Source: Actinoplanes sp. TBRC 11911
GTDB taxonomy: Bacteria; Actinomycetota; Actinomycetes; Mycobacteriales; Micromonosporaceae
Direction: 5' to 3'
Length of the DNA stretch: 64,000 bases
Assembly: GCF_012933445.1 (NCBI RefSeq)
Contig: NZ_JABBNC010000023.1
Location: forward strand, 62,001-126,000
Positions 43,032-51,839 of the stretch are shown here, one piece after another (position 1 is the stretch's first letter; each line of letters begins with the position of its first letter). The position numbers were made by a program, and so were the translations under genes. Under the pieces are notes generated by a model, which was not told the DNA's origin, did not search any database, and saw only the letters and a list, made by a program, of their open reading frames with translations.

Positions 43032-45158
43032 TCAGGCTGTCGTATTCGTGGTGGGCGCCGTCAAGTCGTAGACCGTCGTGTTTCCCACGGTCTTGGCGGT
43101 GAAGTTCGCCTGGACCCACTCGGCGATCTGGGCGCTCGCGTTGCTGCCGCCCGCGCTGCGCCCGCCGAAGCCGGCGCCGCCGATGAAGTAGTGGATTTTG
43201 CCCTGGGCCACGTATTCCTGGAACTGGGCCAACGTCGGGGAGGGGTCGCTGCCGTTGAAGCCGCCCACCGGCATCACCGGCTTACCGGTGGCCAGTTGGT
43301 AGCCGGACGCGTTCTGCGAGCCGACCGATGCGGCGACCCAGGTGTACTTGTCGGCGTCGGCCAGGAGAAGGGCCTTCATCTCGGCGCTGACCGATGCCGA
43401 GTCGAGCAGGCCGCCCATGCCGCCACCGCCGCGGAAGCCGCCGCCGTTCTGGGATCCGCCGGGCAGGCCGCCGTTCTGCGAGCCGCCCGGGAGGCCGGGG
43501 AAGCCGCCGCCGTTCTGGGCACCGCCGGCGAAGCCGCCGCCGTTTTGGGAACCGCCCGGGAAGCCGCCGCCGTTCTGCGTGCCGCCGGGGAAACCGGGGA
43601 ACGTCCCGTTCTGGCCGCGCCCGCCGCCGAATCCGCCACCGCCGCGTCCGCCGCCGAACCCGCGCCCACCACCGGGCCCGAATGCCGCGTCGGTAGCCGG
43701 CCCCGCCGACGGGATCGAACCCGTATGCGGCTGTGACACGGTCTGTACGGCGTACGCGGCCGGCCCCGCAAGCACGAAGATCAGCGCAAGGCCGGCAGCC
43801 ACCGCGCCCACCCGGGTGGGCAGGCGCAGTGAGCCCAGCACCGCGACCGCCGCGAGCAGACCGCCGACCAGCACCACCCACTTGAGCCAGGGCAGGAAGT
43901 CGGCGCTACGGGCCAGCAGGACGTACGACCACCACGCCGTCACCGCGATCGCCACGGCCAGTGTCACCGCCGCCGCCCAGTGCCGCCGATGCCGCCACAA
44001 CACCGCCGCACCCATGCCGACCAGCGCACCGATGGCCGGCGCCAGCGCGACCGTGTAGTACGCGTGGAAGATCCCCTGCATGAAGCTGAACGTCAGCCCG
44101 GTGACCAGCAGCCACGAACCCCACAGGATCAGGCCGGCCCGCTGCCGATCGGTGCGCACCCGGCGGAAGGTGATCACCAGGCCGGCGACCAGCAGGATCA
44201 ACGCGGCCGGCAGCAGCCACGCGACCTGACCGCCCTGCTCCGGCGCGAACATGCGCAACAGGCCGGTCGATCCCCAGAAGCCGCCACCCCCGCCTCCGCC
44301 GCCCCCACCGCCGACGCTGCCGGTCTCGTCCCCGCTGAGCCGTCCCAGGCCGTTGTAGCCCAGGGCCAGCTCGAGCAGGCTGTTGTTCTGCGATCCGCCG
44401 ATGTAGGGCCGCATGGACGCCGGCACGAGCGAGACGATCGCGATGTACCACCCGGCCGACACCACCACCGCAAGACCGGAGAGCAGCAGCTGCCAGATCC
44501 TCTTGCCCAGCTTGGGCGGCCCGGCGAAGAGGTAGGCCAGCGCGAACGCCGGCACCACCAGCAGCGCCTGCAGCATCTTCGCGAGGAAACCGAACCCGAC
44601 GAACACCCCGGCCAGCATGATCCACTTGGTGGAGCCGTTCTCGATGGCGCGGGTCGTCGCGTACGCGCCGGCCACCATGAGCAGCACGAGCAGCGCGTCC
44701 GGGTTGTTGAACCGGAACATCAGCGCCGCGATCGGGGTGAGCGCCAGCACCAGGCCGGCGAGCAGTCCCGCGGCCGGTCCGAACCAGCGGCGCACCGACG
44801 TGAACAGCAGCCCCACGCTGGCCACGCCCATCAGCGCCTGCGGCACCAGGATGCTCCAGGCGTTCACCCCGAAGACCCGCGCGGAGAGCGCCATCACCCA
44901 CAGCGACGCCGGCGTCTTGTCGACCGTGATCGAGTTGGCCGCGTCCGACGAGCCGAAGAAGAACGCCTTCCAGCTCACCGAGCCGGCCTGCACCGCCGCC
45001 GAGTAGAACGAGTTGGCCCAGCCGTTCTTGCCGAGCCCCCAGAGGTAGAGGACTCCGGTGAGCAGCAGCAGGACGCCCAGGGCCGGGCGGATCCAGCGGC
45101 GGGTCGGCGGCGGCGCCTGAGGGACGACAAGCGGCGGGACGGGCAACGTCGTGGTCAT
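43032..45158 (-). CDS. GT39/ArnT-like polyprenyl-phosphate glycosyltransferase with Gly-rich region
   Basis: 708 aa. At least ten membrane helices span residues 25-460. The first extracytoplasmic loop has GWANSFYSAAVQAG and VDKTPASLWVMALS with the DKTP motif of actinobacterial GT39 proteins. A poly-Gly run near 280 and a QNGGGFPG-type repeat zone (about 495-570) precede a soluble C-terminal domain (about 580-700). It likely transfers a sugar from a polyprenyl-phosphate donor to an outside acceptor. Start ATG 45158. Confidence 0.92.
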   Translation of the reverse strand: MTTTLPVPPLVVPQAPPPTRRWIRPALGVLLLLTGVLYLWGLGKNGWANSFYSAAVQAGSVSWKAFFFGSSDAANSITVDKTPASLWVMALSARVFGVNAWSILVPQALMGVASVGLLFTSVRRWFGPAAGLLAGLVLALTPIAALMFRFNNPDALLVLLMVAGAYATTRAIENGSTKWIMLAGVFVGFGFLAKMLQALLVVPAFALAYLFAGPPKLGKRIWQLLLSGLAVVVSAGWYIAIVSLVPASMRPYIGGSQNNSLLELALGYNGLGRLSGDETGSVGGGGGGGGGGGFWGSTGLLRMFAPEQGGQVAWLLPAALILLVAGLVITFRRVRTDRQRAGLILWGSWLLVTGLTFSFMQGIFHAYYTVALAPAIGALVGMGAAVLWRHRRHWAAAVTLAVAIAVTAWWSYVLLARSADFLPWLKWVVLVGGLLAAVAVLGSLRLPTRVGAVAAGLALIFVLAGPAAYAVQTVSQPHTGSIPSAGPATDAAFGPGGGRGFGGGRGGGGFGGGRGQNGTFPGFPGGTQNGGGFPGGSQNGGGFAGGAQNGGGFPGLPGGSQNGGLPGGSQNGGGFRGGGGMGGLLDSASVSAEMKALLLADADKYTWVAASVGSQNASGYQLATGKPVMPVGGFNGSDPSPTLAQFQEYVAQGKIHYFIGGAGFGGRSAGGSNASAQIAEWVQANFTAKTVGNTTVYDLTAPTTNTTA

Positions 45159-45231
45159 CGAGGCTCTCCACGGGGCAGGGGATGCTTACCTCGGTAACTG
45201 TCGGTGGTTGCCCTATCCCGCCGATGTGCCG

Positions 45232-46314
45232 CTACTGTGGGCGGGCTGTGAGTCGCGAGTGCGCCGCCCGCGCCAGCCTCTCCAGCACCTCGACCGTGGT
45301 GTCCCAGCCCATGCAGGCGTCGGTCACCGACTGACCGTAGGTGAGCTCGCCGCCGAGGTTCTGCCGCCCGGGCACCAGGAAGCTCTCCAGCATCACCCCG
45401 ACGATGCCGTTCTGCCCGGCCTCGATCTGGCCGGACACGTCGTCGGCCACGCTCGGCTGACGGGTGTGATCCTTGCCGCTGTTGCCGTGCGAGCAGTCGA
45501 TCACGACGCGCTCCGGCAGCTCGGCCTTGCGCAGCAGCTGCAGCGCGCCCTCGACGTCAGCGGCGCTGTAGTTCGGCCGGCCGTCGCCGCCGCGCAGCAC
45601 CAGGTGGGTGTCCGGGTTGCCGTTGGTGCTCAGGACCGCCGGGGTGCCCCCGAAGTCGATGCCGGGGAAGACGTGCGACGCGGCCGCCGCCCGGATGGCG
45701 TCGATGGCGGTGGCGATGCTGCCGTCCGGGCGGTTCTTCATGCCGATCGGCATGGACAGGCCGGAGGCCAGCTGCCGGTGGACCTGCGATTCGACGGTAC
45801 GGGCGCCGATCGCACCCCAGGACACGGTGTCGGCGATGTACTGCGGCGTGATCGGGTCGAGGAACTCGACGGCGGTCGGCAGTCCTCGTCCGACGATCTC
45901 CAGGAGCAGCTTGCGGGCGATCCGCAGGCCGGTCCCGACATCGCCGGAGCCGTCCAGCCCCGGGTCGTTGATCAAGCCTTTCCAGCCGACGGTGGAACGC
46001 GGCTTCTCGAAGTAGACGCGCATCACCACGAGCAGGTCCTCCTGCAGGCGGGCGGCCTGTTCGGCGAGCAGGCCGGCGTATTCGCCGGCGGCCACCGGAT
46101 CGTGCACCGAACACGGACCGACGACCACCATCAGTCGTCGGTCGCGGCCGGCGACCACTTCTTCGACCTCTCGCCGCCCGGCCAGGACCGTGTCCTGAAG
46201 CTCGGCGGTCAGGGGCAGCTCGTGGTGCAGCAGGGCGGGGCTCATCAGCGGGACGATGCGGTCAATGCGTTGGTCACGCACGCGCTGGACCTCGGGGACG
46301 ATCACGGTCTTCAT
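45232..46314 (-). CDS. aroG: class I 3-deoxy-7-phosphoheptulonate (DAHP) synthase
   Basis: 360 aa. Active-site landmarks are VVGPCSVHDP (about 64-73), YFEKPRSTVGWKGL, the PEP-binding IGMKNRPDG and DCSHGNSGKDH near the C-terminus, as in AroG/AroF/AroH. It condenses PEP and erythrose-4-phosphate in the first step of aromatic amino acid synthesis. GAGGAG lies just before ATG 46314. A leader peptide and terminator upstream point to attenuation by aromatic amino acid supply. Allosteric specificity cannot be read here. Confidence 0.95.
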   Translation of the reverse strand: MKTVIVPEVQRVRDQRIDRIVPLMSPALLHHELPLTAELQDTVLAGRREVEEVVAGRDRRLMVVVGPCSVHDPVAAGEYAGLLAEQAARLQEDLLVVMRVYFEKPRSTVGWKGLINDPGLDGSGDVGTGLRIARKLLLEIVGRGLPTAVEFLDPITPQYIADTVSWGAIGARTVESQVHRQLASGLSMPIGMKNRPDGSIATAIDAIRAAAASHVFPGIDFGGTPAVLSTNGNPDTHLVLRGGDGRPNYSAADVEGALQLLRKAELPERVVIDCSHGNSGKDHTRQPSVADDVSGQIEAGQNGIVGVMLESFLVPGRQNLGGELTYGQSVTDACMGWDTTVEVLERLARAAHSRLTARPQ

Positions 46315-46360
46315 CTCCTCTGCCGGCGCCCACCAAGAGAGCCGGCTTTTGCTCTAGGCA

Positions 46361-46390
46361 AAAATAAAAGGCAGCGACACTGTCGCTACC
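46361..46390 (-). terminator. intrinsic terminator in the aroG leader
   Basis: A near-perfect 21-nt hairpin (GGTAGCGACA/TGTCGCTGCC) followed on the minus strand by TTTTATTTTT, a classic U-tract that is rare in this GC-rich window. It ends 47 nt before the aroG start. Confidence 0.85.
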
Positions 46391-46425
46391 TCTACCGGCT
46401 CTGTGTGGTGTCTCAGGTCACGTGG

Positions 46426-46485
46426 TTACGCCCGAGGCACCGGCTGCAGAGCCGGCCTCGTAAAGCGCCAATAACCACGTAACAC
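46426..46485 (-). CDS. aroG leader peptide, 19 aa
   Basis: GTG 46485 opens a 19-codon frame reading MLRGYWRFTRPALQPVPRA when the GTG is read as Met. Tyr5, Trp6 and Phe8 cluster at the point where ribosome stalling would free the downstream pairing segment. It is likely translated from a leaderless transcript. An in-frame ATG four codons earlier is an alternative start. Confidence 0.7.
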   Translation of the reverse strand: MLRGYWRFTRPALQPVPRA

Positions 46486-46504
46486 GTGGGGGAGCATAGC
46501 GCGG

Positions 46505-48019
46505 TCATGCGGCCGGCGTGATCGCGGGTGTGGCCGCCAGCGGGAGCAGCACGGTGAAGACGGTCCGGCCCGGGACGCTCTCCACGGAGACGCCGCCGCC
46601 GTGCGCCACGACCACGGCCGACACGATGGAGAGGCCGAGCCCGGTGCTCCCGGCCGCGCGCGAGCGTGAGCTGTCGCCGCGGGCGAACCGCTCGAAGATG
46701 TGCGGCTGCAGCTCCGCGGGGATGCCCGGGCCCTCGTCGGTGACGCGCAACACGGCCGCCTCGGGCGTCGCGCTCACCGAGACCGTCACCGAGGTGCCGT
46801 CCGGCGTGTGCGTACGGGCGTTGGCGAGCAGATTGGCGAGCACCTGATGCAGCCGGGCGCCGTCGCCGTCGACCGTGACCGGCTCGTCGGGCACGTCCAG
46901 GTGCCACTGATGGCGGGGTCCGGCCGCGTGCGCGTCGCTCACCGCGTCGACCACCAGCATCGTCAGGTCCACCGGATCGTGGGCGAGCGGCCGGCCGGCG
47001 TCCAGGCGGGCCAGCAGCAGCAGGTCCTCGACGAGCAGGGTCATCCGTTTCGCCTCGGACTCGACCCGGTTGAGCACGTGCGCGATCTCGTCCGGGACCG
47101 GCTGCGGGCTGCGCCGGCTGAGCTCGGCGTAGCCACGGATGGCGGCCAGCGGGGTGCGCAGTTCGTGGCTGGCGTCCGCGACGAACTGCCGCACCTGCAT
47201 CTCGCTCGCGTGCCGGGCTTCGAGAGCGTTGCCGACGTGGTCGAGCAGACGGTTGAGGGCGGCGCCGACCCGGCCCACCTCGGTGCGCGGGTCGGTGTCC
47301 GGCAGCGGCACGCGCTGCGCGAGCTCCACCTCGCCGCGGTCGAGCCGCAGCTCGGAGACGCGGGTGGCGGTCGCGGCGACCCGGCCCAGCGGGCGCATGG
47401 TGCGCCGGACGATGGCCGCGCCGGCCCAGCCCGCGATGATCAGCGTGATCAGCAGCGCGGCGCCGATGACGATGCCCGCCCGCATCAGGGTGTCCTGTGT
47501 GGACTTCAAGGGCATACCGATGATCCGCAGACCGGTGGTGCCGTCCTGGGTCTGGAAGGCGACGGCCATCACGCGGTAGTCCCCGTAGCCGTCGATCGTG
47601 ACGTTGGACTTGGTGCCGTTCGGGGTGACGGCGGTGAGCCTGGCCAGGTTTCCCGAGTTCAGCTGCACCCAGTCGGCGTACGGCTGGCCGTACGGGTCCT
47701 GCTTTCCGACGATCATGCCGCCGTTGACGACGGTGCCGTTGTCGAACAGCAGCGAGATCGAGTTGATCTCGCCGTACGGGCGGCTCTCCGCGGCGTTGCC
47801 GCCCGGCCGGGGTCCCTGCGGCCCGCCGTGGAACGCGCCGGACGCCTGGTCCAGCTTCGCGTCGACCTGGCCGTACAGGTTCTTGTGCAGGAACAGCTCG
47901 GTGGTCCCGCCGACCGCGACGCCGAGCAGGGTCAGCAGCCCCAGCATGATCGCGACGATTCGGGCCTGCATGGACCAGCCCGCCGGGCTACGCCAGCGGG
48001 CGGGGTGGGGGACGGACAT
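46505..48019 (-). CDS. two-component sensor histidine kinase
   Basis: 504 aa. Membrane helices at about residues 20-42 and 182-205 flank an extracytoplasmic sensor; HAMP follows. The phospho-acceptor is in FVADASHELRTPLAAIRGYAEL near 280, and the ATPase has NLLANARTHTPDGT, DEGPGIP and GLGLSIV. It resembles MprB/CutS-type kinases. ATG 48019 lies one nt after the stop of the response-regulator gene, with which it forms one operon. Confidence 0.94.
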   Translation of the reverse strand: MSVPHPARWRSPAGWSMQARIVAIMLGLLTLLGVAVGGTTELFLHKNLYGQVDAKLDQASGAFHGGPQGPRPGGNAAESRPYGEINSISLLFDNGTVVNGGMIVGKQDPYGQPYADWVQLNSGNLARLTAVTPNGTKSNVTIDGYGDYRVMAVAFQTQDGTTGLRIIGMPLKSTQDTLMRAGIVIGAALLITLIIAGWAGAAIVRRTMRPLGRVAATATRVSELRLDRGEVELAQRVPLPDTDPRTEVGRVGAALNRLLDHVGNALEARHASEMQVRQFVADASHELRTPLAAIRGYAELSRRSPQPVPDEIAHVLNRVESEAKRMTLLVEDLLLLARLDAGRPLAHDPVDLTMLVVDAVSDAHAAGPRHQWHLDVPDEPVTVDGDGARLHQVLANLLANARTHTPDGTSVTVSVSATPEAAVLRVTDEGPGIPAELQPHIFERFARGDSSRSRAAGSTGLGLSIVSAVVVAHGGGVSVESVPGRTVFTVLLPLAATPAITPAA

Positions 48020-48020
48020 G

Positions 48021-48752
48021 TCAGTCCGCGGGTTTGAGGACATAGCCGGCACCACGCATGGTGTGAATCATCGGCGCGCGGCCCGCGTCGATCTTCTTAC
48101 GAAGGTACGAGATGTAGAGCTCGACGACGTTGGCCTGGCCGCCGAAGTCGTAGTTCCACACCCGGTCCAGGATCTGGCTCTTGCTCAGCACCCGGCGCGG
48201 GTTGCGCATCAGATACCGCAGCAGCTCGAACTCGGTAGCGGTCAAGGTGACCAGGTCGCCGCCGCGGCGCACCTCGTGGCTGTCCTCGTCGAGCGACAGG
48301 TCGCCGACGACCAGCTCGGAGTCGGAGCGCATCGGGGCGCGGCCCATCCGGCGCATCAGCCCGCGCAGCCGGGCCACCACCTCTTCCAGGCTGAACGGCT
48401 TGGTCACGTAGTCGTCGCCGCCCGCGGTGAGGCCGGTGATGCGATCCTCGACCGAGTCCTTGGCGGTCAGGAACAGCACCGGGACCTCGGGGGTCTCGCC
48501 GCGCAGCCGGCGCAGCACCTCGAGCCCGTCGATGTCGGGCAGCATCATGTCGAGGATGACGGCGTCCGGGCGGAACTCGCGGGCGGTGCGCACCGCGGAC
48601 TGCCCGTCGGCGGCGCTACGCACCTCCCAGCCCTCGTAGCGCAGGGCCATGGACAGCAGCTCGGCCAGCGTCGGCTCGTCGTCGACCACGAGGACCCGGA
48701 CCGGGGTGCCGTCGGCCCGCCGGAGGTCGGTGCTGGGATCTGCGTTCGCCAT
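48021..48752 (-). CDS. OmpR/PhoB-type response regulator
   Basis: 243 aa. The receiver has VLVVDDEPTLAELL, the phospho-acceptor Asp in AVILDMMLPDIDG and the Lys in YVTKPFSLEE. The C-terminal winged helix has LTATEFELLRYLMRNPRRVLSK and VVELYISYLRKKID. It is the partner of the adjacent kinase. ATG 48752 fits the GGGG-rich ribosome-binding site better than the ATG two codons earlier (48758). Confidence 0.94.
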   Translation of the reverse strand: MANADPSTDLRRADGTPVRVLVVDDEPTLAELLSMALRYEGWEVRSAADGQSAVRTAREFRPDAVILDMMLPDIDGLEVLRRLRGETPEVPVLFLTAKDSVEDRITGLTAGGDDYVTKPFSLEEVVARLRGLMRRMGRAPMRSDSELVVGDLSLDEDSHEVRRGGDLVTLTATEFELLRYLMRNPRRVLSKSQILDRVWNYDFGGQANVVELYISYLRKKIDAGRAPMIHTMRGAGYVLKPAD

Positions 48753-48875
48753 CGTCATGCCCCCACTTTCGCGGGCCACGCTTTGCGTCAGCTTTTCGCT
48801 TCCTGTGTACCAGCTGTGTTTGGGGTAGGTCATGCAAACCGGTGTGTCGAGAGCCTCAAAAGCGGACAAAATCCG

Positions 48876-48881
48876 CATAAT
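48876..48881 (+). promoter_or_regulatory. -10 hexamer CATAAT of a leaderless promoter
   Basis: CATAAT ends six nt before GTG 48888. A small hairpin, GCGGA/TCCGC, lies just upstream (48862-48876). Confidence 0.5.
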
Positions 48882-48887
48882 GCTTGC

Positions 48888-49151
48888 GTGTGGATCTCGG
48901 AGAGGGTATTGGCGCTCATGGCGCTGGTGACGCTCGGCGCCCTGCTGATCGCGGGTGGGGCGATGTTGTTGCTGGCCGCCGGTCGGCGTGAGGTCAGTCG
49001 GAGGTCTGCGCCAGAGCCGCGTCCCGGAACTGGCCGGCTCCCTGCTTCAAGCGCTCGATGTATTGCGGCCGGTTCCAGCTTTCCCAGGTCACCTGACCGA
49101 TGGCCTGTTCGGTCCCGGATGCCGTCAGCGACACTGTCACCCCCGGACTGA
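48888..49151 (+). CDS. small membrane-anchored protein, 87 aa
   Basis: From GTG 48888 it encodes MWISERVLALMALV, a strong membrane helix (about residues 7-32), RREVSRRS and a Pro/Ser/Arg-rich tail. Codon third positions are G/C-rich in the first 35 codons. The last 158 nt overlap the antisense end of the glycosidase-like gene, so the tail may be a by-product of read-through. Expression is supported only by the -10 hexamer. Confidence 0.4.
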   Translation: MWISERVLALMALVTLGALLIAGGAMLLLAAGRREVSRRSAPEPRPGTGRLPASSARCIAAGSSFPRSPDRWPVRSRMPSATLSPPD

Positions 49152-51042
49152 CCTTCGTGGTCAGCCTGCCCTTCGCGGGCACGCCCACCCGGTGCGTCGA
49201 CGGGTCGGCGAATCCGAGCATCGCCCACGGCACCCGCACGTCCACGGTGTCGTCGTCGCGATGCCAGAGCGCGAGACTGGCACCCGACCGCCAATCGCCG
49301 TACTCCAGCCGCCCCGGATTCTGCAGCGCCACCGGCACTTCGATCTTGCTGGTCGGTATCGTCATCGCGCGGCCCATCAGCAACTCGAACGGCTTCCAGC
49401 CCTCCGGCGCCGGCCCTCGTGCCGAGGCCGGGACTCCGACGTCCAGGCGGACCGGATCCAGCTGATTTCGCAGGTACGCCTGTCCGTCGTGCCCGGCGAG
49501 GTTGAGCGCGAAGGCCGCGTCCGGACGACGGTCCGCGCTCCCGGCCATCGGCGGCCCGGTCAGCTCCGGCAGCACGTCGAAGCCGATCAGCAAGGTGGTC
49601 GGCGGCGAGTCCGCCAGCTTGATCCGCAGGTGCAGGTAGGCGGCGTCGGTCCGGGCCGTCACCTTCGTCGCCGGCCAGGCCGCGTCGGCGTCGAACAGCT
49701 GCCGCCCCGGTGCGTCGTCGTCGGCCGGATCCATCGAGAGCAGCCCGAAGTACTGCTCGTTGGTCAGCGGGTCGTGCCACATCGAGCGGCGGGTGTCCAC
49801 CTGATGCCCGACGGTGTTCCAGGTGGACCGGTTCCAGTCGTCCGCCCAGCCGGCCAGGAAGCCACCGGCCAGGCCCTCCCGTCCGATGATCCGCAGCAGG
49901 TCCGCGTCGATCCGCATCGCCGCCTGCTCGGCGAGCCCGCCCTGGTTCCGGCCGAGCGGCCCGTCGTGCGCCGAGCCGAGCGACGACGGCACCCCGAACT
50001 CGGTGATCAGCGTGGGCATGTCACGGTGGTGCCGGCGCAGCGCCGCGAGATAGCCCGCGTACGGGTCGCCGGTGTTCACCAGGCCGGGCTCGAAGCGCAG
50101 GAAGTCGGGGTAGTACGGGTACGCGTGGTAGCTGGCGAACGTCCCGGCCGGCCACTGCGGTGTGGGCCGCACGTGGTTGGCGTCGAGCTGCAGCAGATCC
50201 TCCTGCTCGAGCGGCTCGTCCGGGTGCCGCAGCGGATCCGTGGTAGCCCAGTTCACGAACGCGATCGGCTGGCTGTACCCGCGTTTCGCCTGCAGCCCGG
50301 CCAGCTCGTCCATCCGGGTGGCGAGCCACCGCTCGGTCGGCGATGCACCTTCGGTGCTGCGGAAATACTTGCCGTCGGCCGGCTTCGCCGCAGGGATCGT
50401 CGTGCGCGGGTCGGGTTCAGAACCGATGATCCAGCCGGCCAGCCACGGGTTGGCGTCGGTGTCCCAGGCGCCGTGCTCGCCGGCCACCGCCGTCGCGGTG
50501 TCCCGTACCGCCCGCTGAAAGGACTGGTCACCGCGCTGCTCAACCCCCTGCATGAAGTAGAGGGGCTGGTCCGGGTTGGTGCGGTTGTACTCGGCGAGCT
50601 GCTGGTAGAACTCGGGCGGGTGAACGCTGTAGATCCGTACTACCCGGATGCCGAGCCAGGTCATCGCCGCGAACCACGCCCGGTACTGAGCCGCGGAGAT
50701 CGGCGACCCGCCGGGCGTACCGGGGGAGAGGTTGACGCCGGGCAGGAACGTCCGGTCGCCGGCCGCGGTGTGCAGCTCCAGCGTTTGCCCGTCGGCCGCG
50801 GCGAGCACGGACAACCCGTTCGCGGTGACCGGCGCCGGCGACCAGGACGTGCCGCGCGGCGGCGACGGGATGTCGCTCATCCCGGCGATCAGGAACGCCG
50901 GCGAGTTGACCGCGGGGATCGAGGTGCCGCCGGTGAGCGTGAGGCACAGGGCGACCAGCAGGGCCGCGCCGAGGGCCGGTCTGAGCCGTCCGAATCGTGG
51001 ACGGGCCGGCACGAACACCACATGACTCGGAATGTCCCCCAC
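48994..51042 (-). CDS. secreted/membrane glycosidase-like TIM-barrel protein
   Basis: 682 aa. An N-terminal signal or anchor helix (about residues 20-40) is followed by a GH-A-like barrel (about 55-420): FLPGVNLSPG, acid/base-type Glu in GWIIGSEPDPR and nucleophile-type Glu in LITEFGVPSS. A beta-rich C-terminal half (about 430-680) resembles a carbohydrate-binding domain. No specific GH family can be named. GTG 51042 is six nt after a CACAAT -10. Confidence 0.75.
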   Translation of the reverse strand: MGDIPSHVVFVPARPRFGRLRPALGAALLVALCLTLTGGTSIPAVNSPAFLIAGMSDIPSPPRGTSWSPAPVTANGLSVLAAADGQTLELHTAAGDRTFLPGVNLSPGTPGGSPISAAQYRAWFAAMTWLGIRVVRIYSVHPPEFYQQLAEYNRTNPDQPLYFMQGVEQRGDQSFQRAVRDTATAVAGEHGAWDTDANPWLAGWIIGSEPDPRTTIPAAKPADGKYFRSTEGASPTERWLATRMDELAGLQAKRGYSQPIAFVNWATTDPLRHPDEPLEQEDLLQLDANHVRPTPQWPAGTFASYHAYPYYPDFLRFEPGLVNTGDPYAGYLAALRRHHRDMPTLITEFGVPSSLGSAHDGPLGRNQGGLAEQAAMRIDADLLRIIGREGLAGGFLAGWADDWNRSTWNTVGHQVDTRRSMWHDPLTNEQYFGLLSMDPADDDAPGRQLFDADAAWPATKVTARTDAAYLHLRIKLADSPPTTLLIGFDVLPELTGPPMAGSADRRPDAAFALNLAGHDGQAYLRNQLDPVRLDVGVPASARGPAPEGWKPFELLMGRAMTIPTSKIEVPVALQNPGRLEYGDWRSGASLALWHRDDDTVDVRVPWAMLGFADPSTHRVGVPAKGRLTTKVSPGVTVSLTASGTEQAIGQVTWESWNRPQYIERLKQGAGQFRDAALAQTSD

Positions 51043-51048
51043 GCAGGC

Positions 51049-51054
51049 ATTGTG
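51049..51054 (-). promoter_or_regulatory. -10 hexamer CACAAT of a leaderless promoter
   Basis: On the minus strand CACAAT ends six nt before GTG 51042; the stretch AATGCYTGCGTG is shared with the promoter at 48876. Confidence 0.5.
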
Positions 51055-51178
51055 CGCGGAGCAGGTTGCCGTTTGCGGCGATTTGTCGCCAAGCTCGGAT
51101 CGGCGGAACACTCGCCGTCGGCCCGATGTTGTGCCAGCGTTGGTCTCTGTCGGCGGCGCGAGCGTGGGGAGCGTGTAA

Positions 51179-51553
51179 GTGGATCTTCTCGAGGAGTACC
51201 GCAGGGCAACCTTTTTCTTCGAGTCCGGGGACCCGCTCGGCGCCGCCAAACTGCTGGAGCCGATCGTGGCGGCCGAGCCCCACAACACCGCCGTTCGTCA
51301 GCTGCTCGCCCGGGCATACTTCAACTCGGCCCAGCTCGGCGGCGCGGAAGCCCAGCTCAGATTCCTGGTCGAGCGTGATCCATCGGATCACTACGCGCAT
51401 CACGTGCTCGGCCGCACCTTGGAGAGGGGCGGCCGATTCCGTGAGGCGCTCCCGCACCTGCGGCTGGCCGCCGCCATGAAACAGCAGACCGAGTACACCG
51501 AGGCCCTGCAACGGGTCGAGGAGTGGCTCGGCAAGAACTCCGTAGGATCGTGA
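51179..51553 (+). CDS. tetratricopeptide repeat protein
   Basis: 124 aa. It has about three TPR-like helix pairs: ESGDPLGAAKLLEPIVAAEP, RAYFNSAQLGGAEAQLRFLVERDP and LGRTLERGGRFREALPHLRLA (each shown as its core). It is a cytoplasmic protein-protein interaction scaffold. GTG 51179 is the start. The Smr-domain gene begins two nt after its stop, so the two are cotranscribed. Confidence 0.88.
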   Translation: MDLLEEYRRATFFFESGDPLGAAKLLEPIVAAEPHNTAVRQLLARAYFNSAQLGGAEAQLRFLVERDPSDHYAHHVLGRTLERGGRFREALPHLRLAAAMKQQTEYTEALQRVEEWLGKNSVGS

Positions 51554-51554
51554 C

Positions 51555-51839
51555 GTGAAACTCAAGCTCGACCTGCACGACATCTTCAACAAGGGCAGCG
51601 ACATCGACCGTGCGCTGCGCGGCATCATCGACGAGGCGGTCCAGAAGAAGGCGACCCTGGTCGAGATCATCCCGGGCAAGGGCAGCGGCGCCCTGAAGAA
51701 GAAGGTGCTGCGGTTCCTCGACCAGAAGGAGATCAAGCAGCTCTACCACCGGGTTGAGAAGGACGGCGACAACTGGGGCCGGCTGTTCGTGCATTTCCGC
51801 TTCAACGAGTCGACCGGGCGCCGCGGCCGGGGCCGCTAG
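51555..51839 (+). CDS. Smr-domain-like small protein
   Basis: 94 aa. It reads MKLKLDLHDIFNKGSDIDRAL with the DLH start of Smr domains, then IIPGKGSGALKKKVLRFL, the Smr G-K-G-S-G loop. Smr domains bind or nick nucleic acid. It starts at GTG 51555 right after the TPR gene. Its stop shares CTAG with the convergent DHFR-like gene. Confidence 0.88.
   Translation: MKLKLDLHDIFNKGSDIDRALRGIIDEAVQKKATLVEIIPGKGSGALKKKVLRFLDQKEIKQLYHRVEKDGDNWGRLFVHFRFNESTGRRGRGR

Larger units (their letters stand above)
46315..46498 (-). promoter_or_regulatory. aroG transcription attenuator leader
   Basis: A -10-like TATGCT (46493-46498) precedes a GTG-initiated leader peptide. Its codons ACGTGGTTA pair with TAACCACGT at its stop. 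Segment A (46447-46455) is complementary to segment B (46395-46403); B can also pair with C (46338-46345). A terminator hairpin with TTTTATTTTT (46361-46390) sits between B and C. This is the arrangement of an amino-acid-sensing attenuator. Confidence 0.78.

Noticed and set aside
44280..44315. Poly-Gly run suspected as a frameshift or sequencing error
   Set aside because: The frame continues on both sides with membrane helices; Gly-rich loops are plausible in this family.
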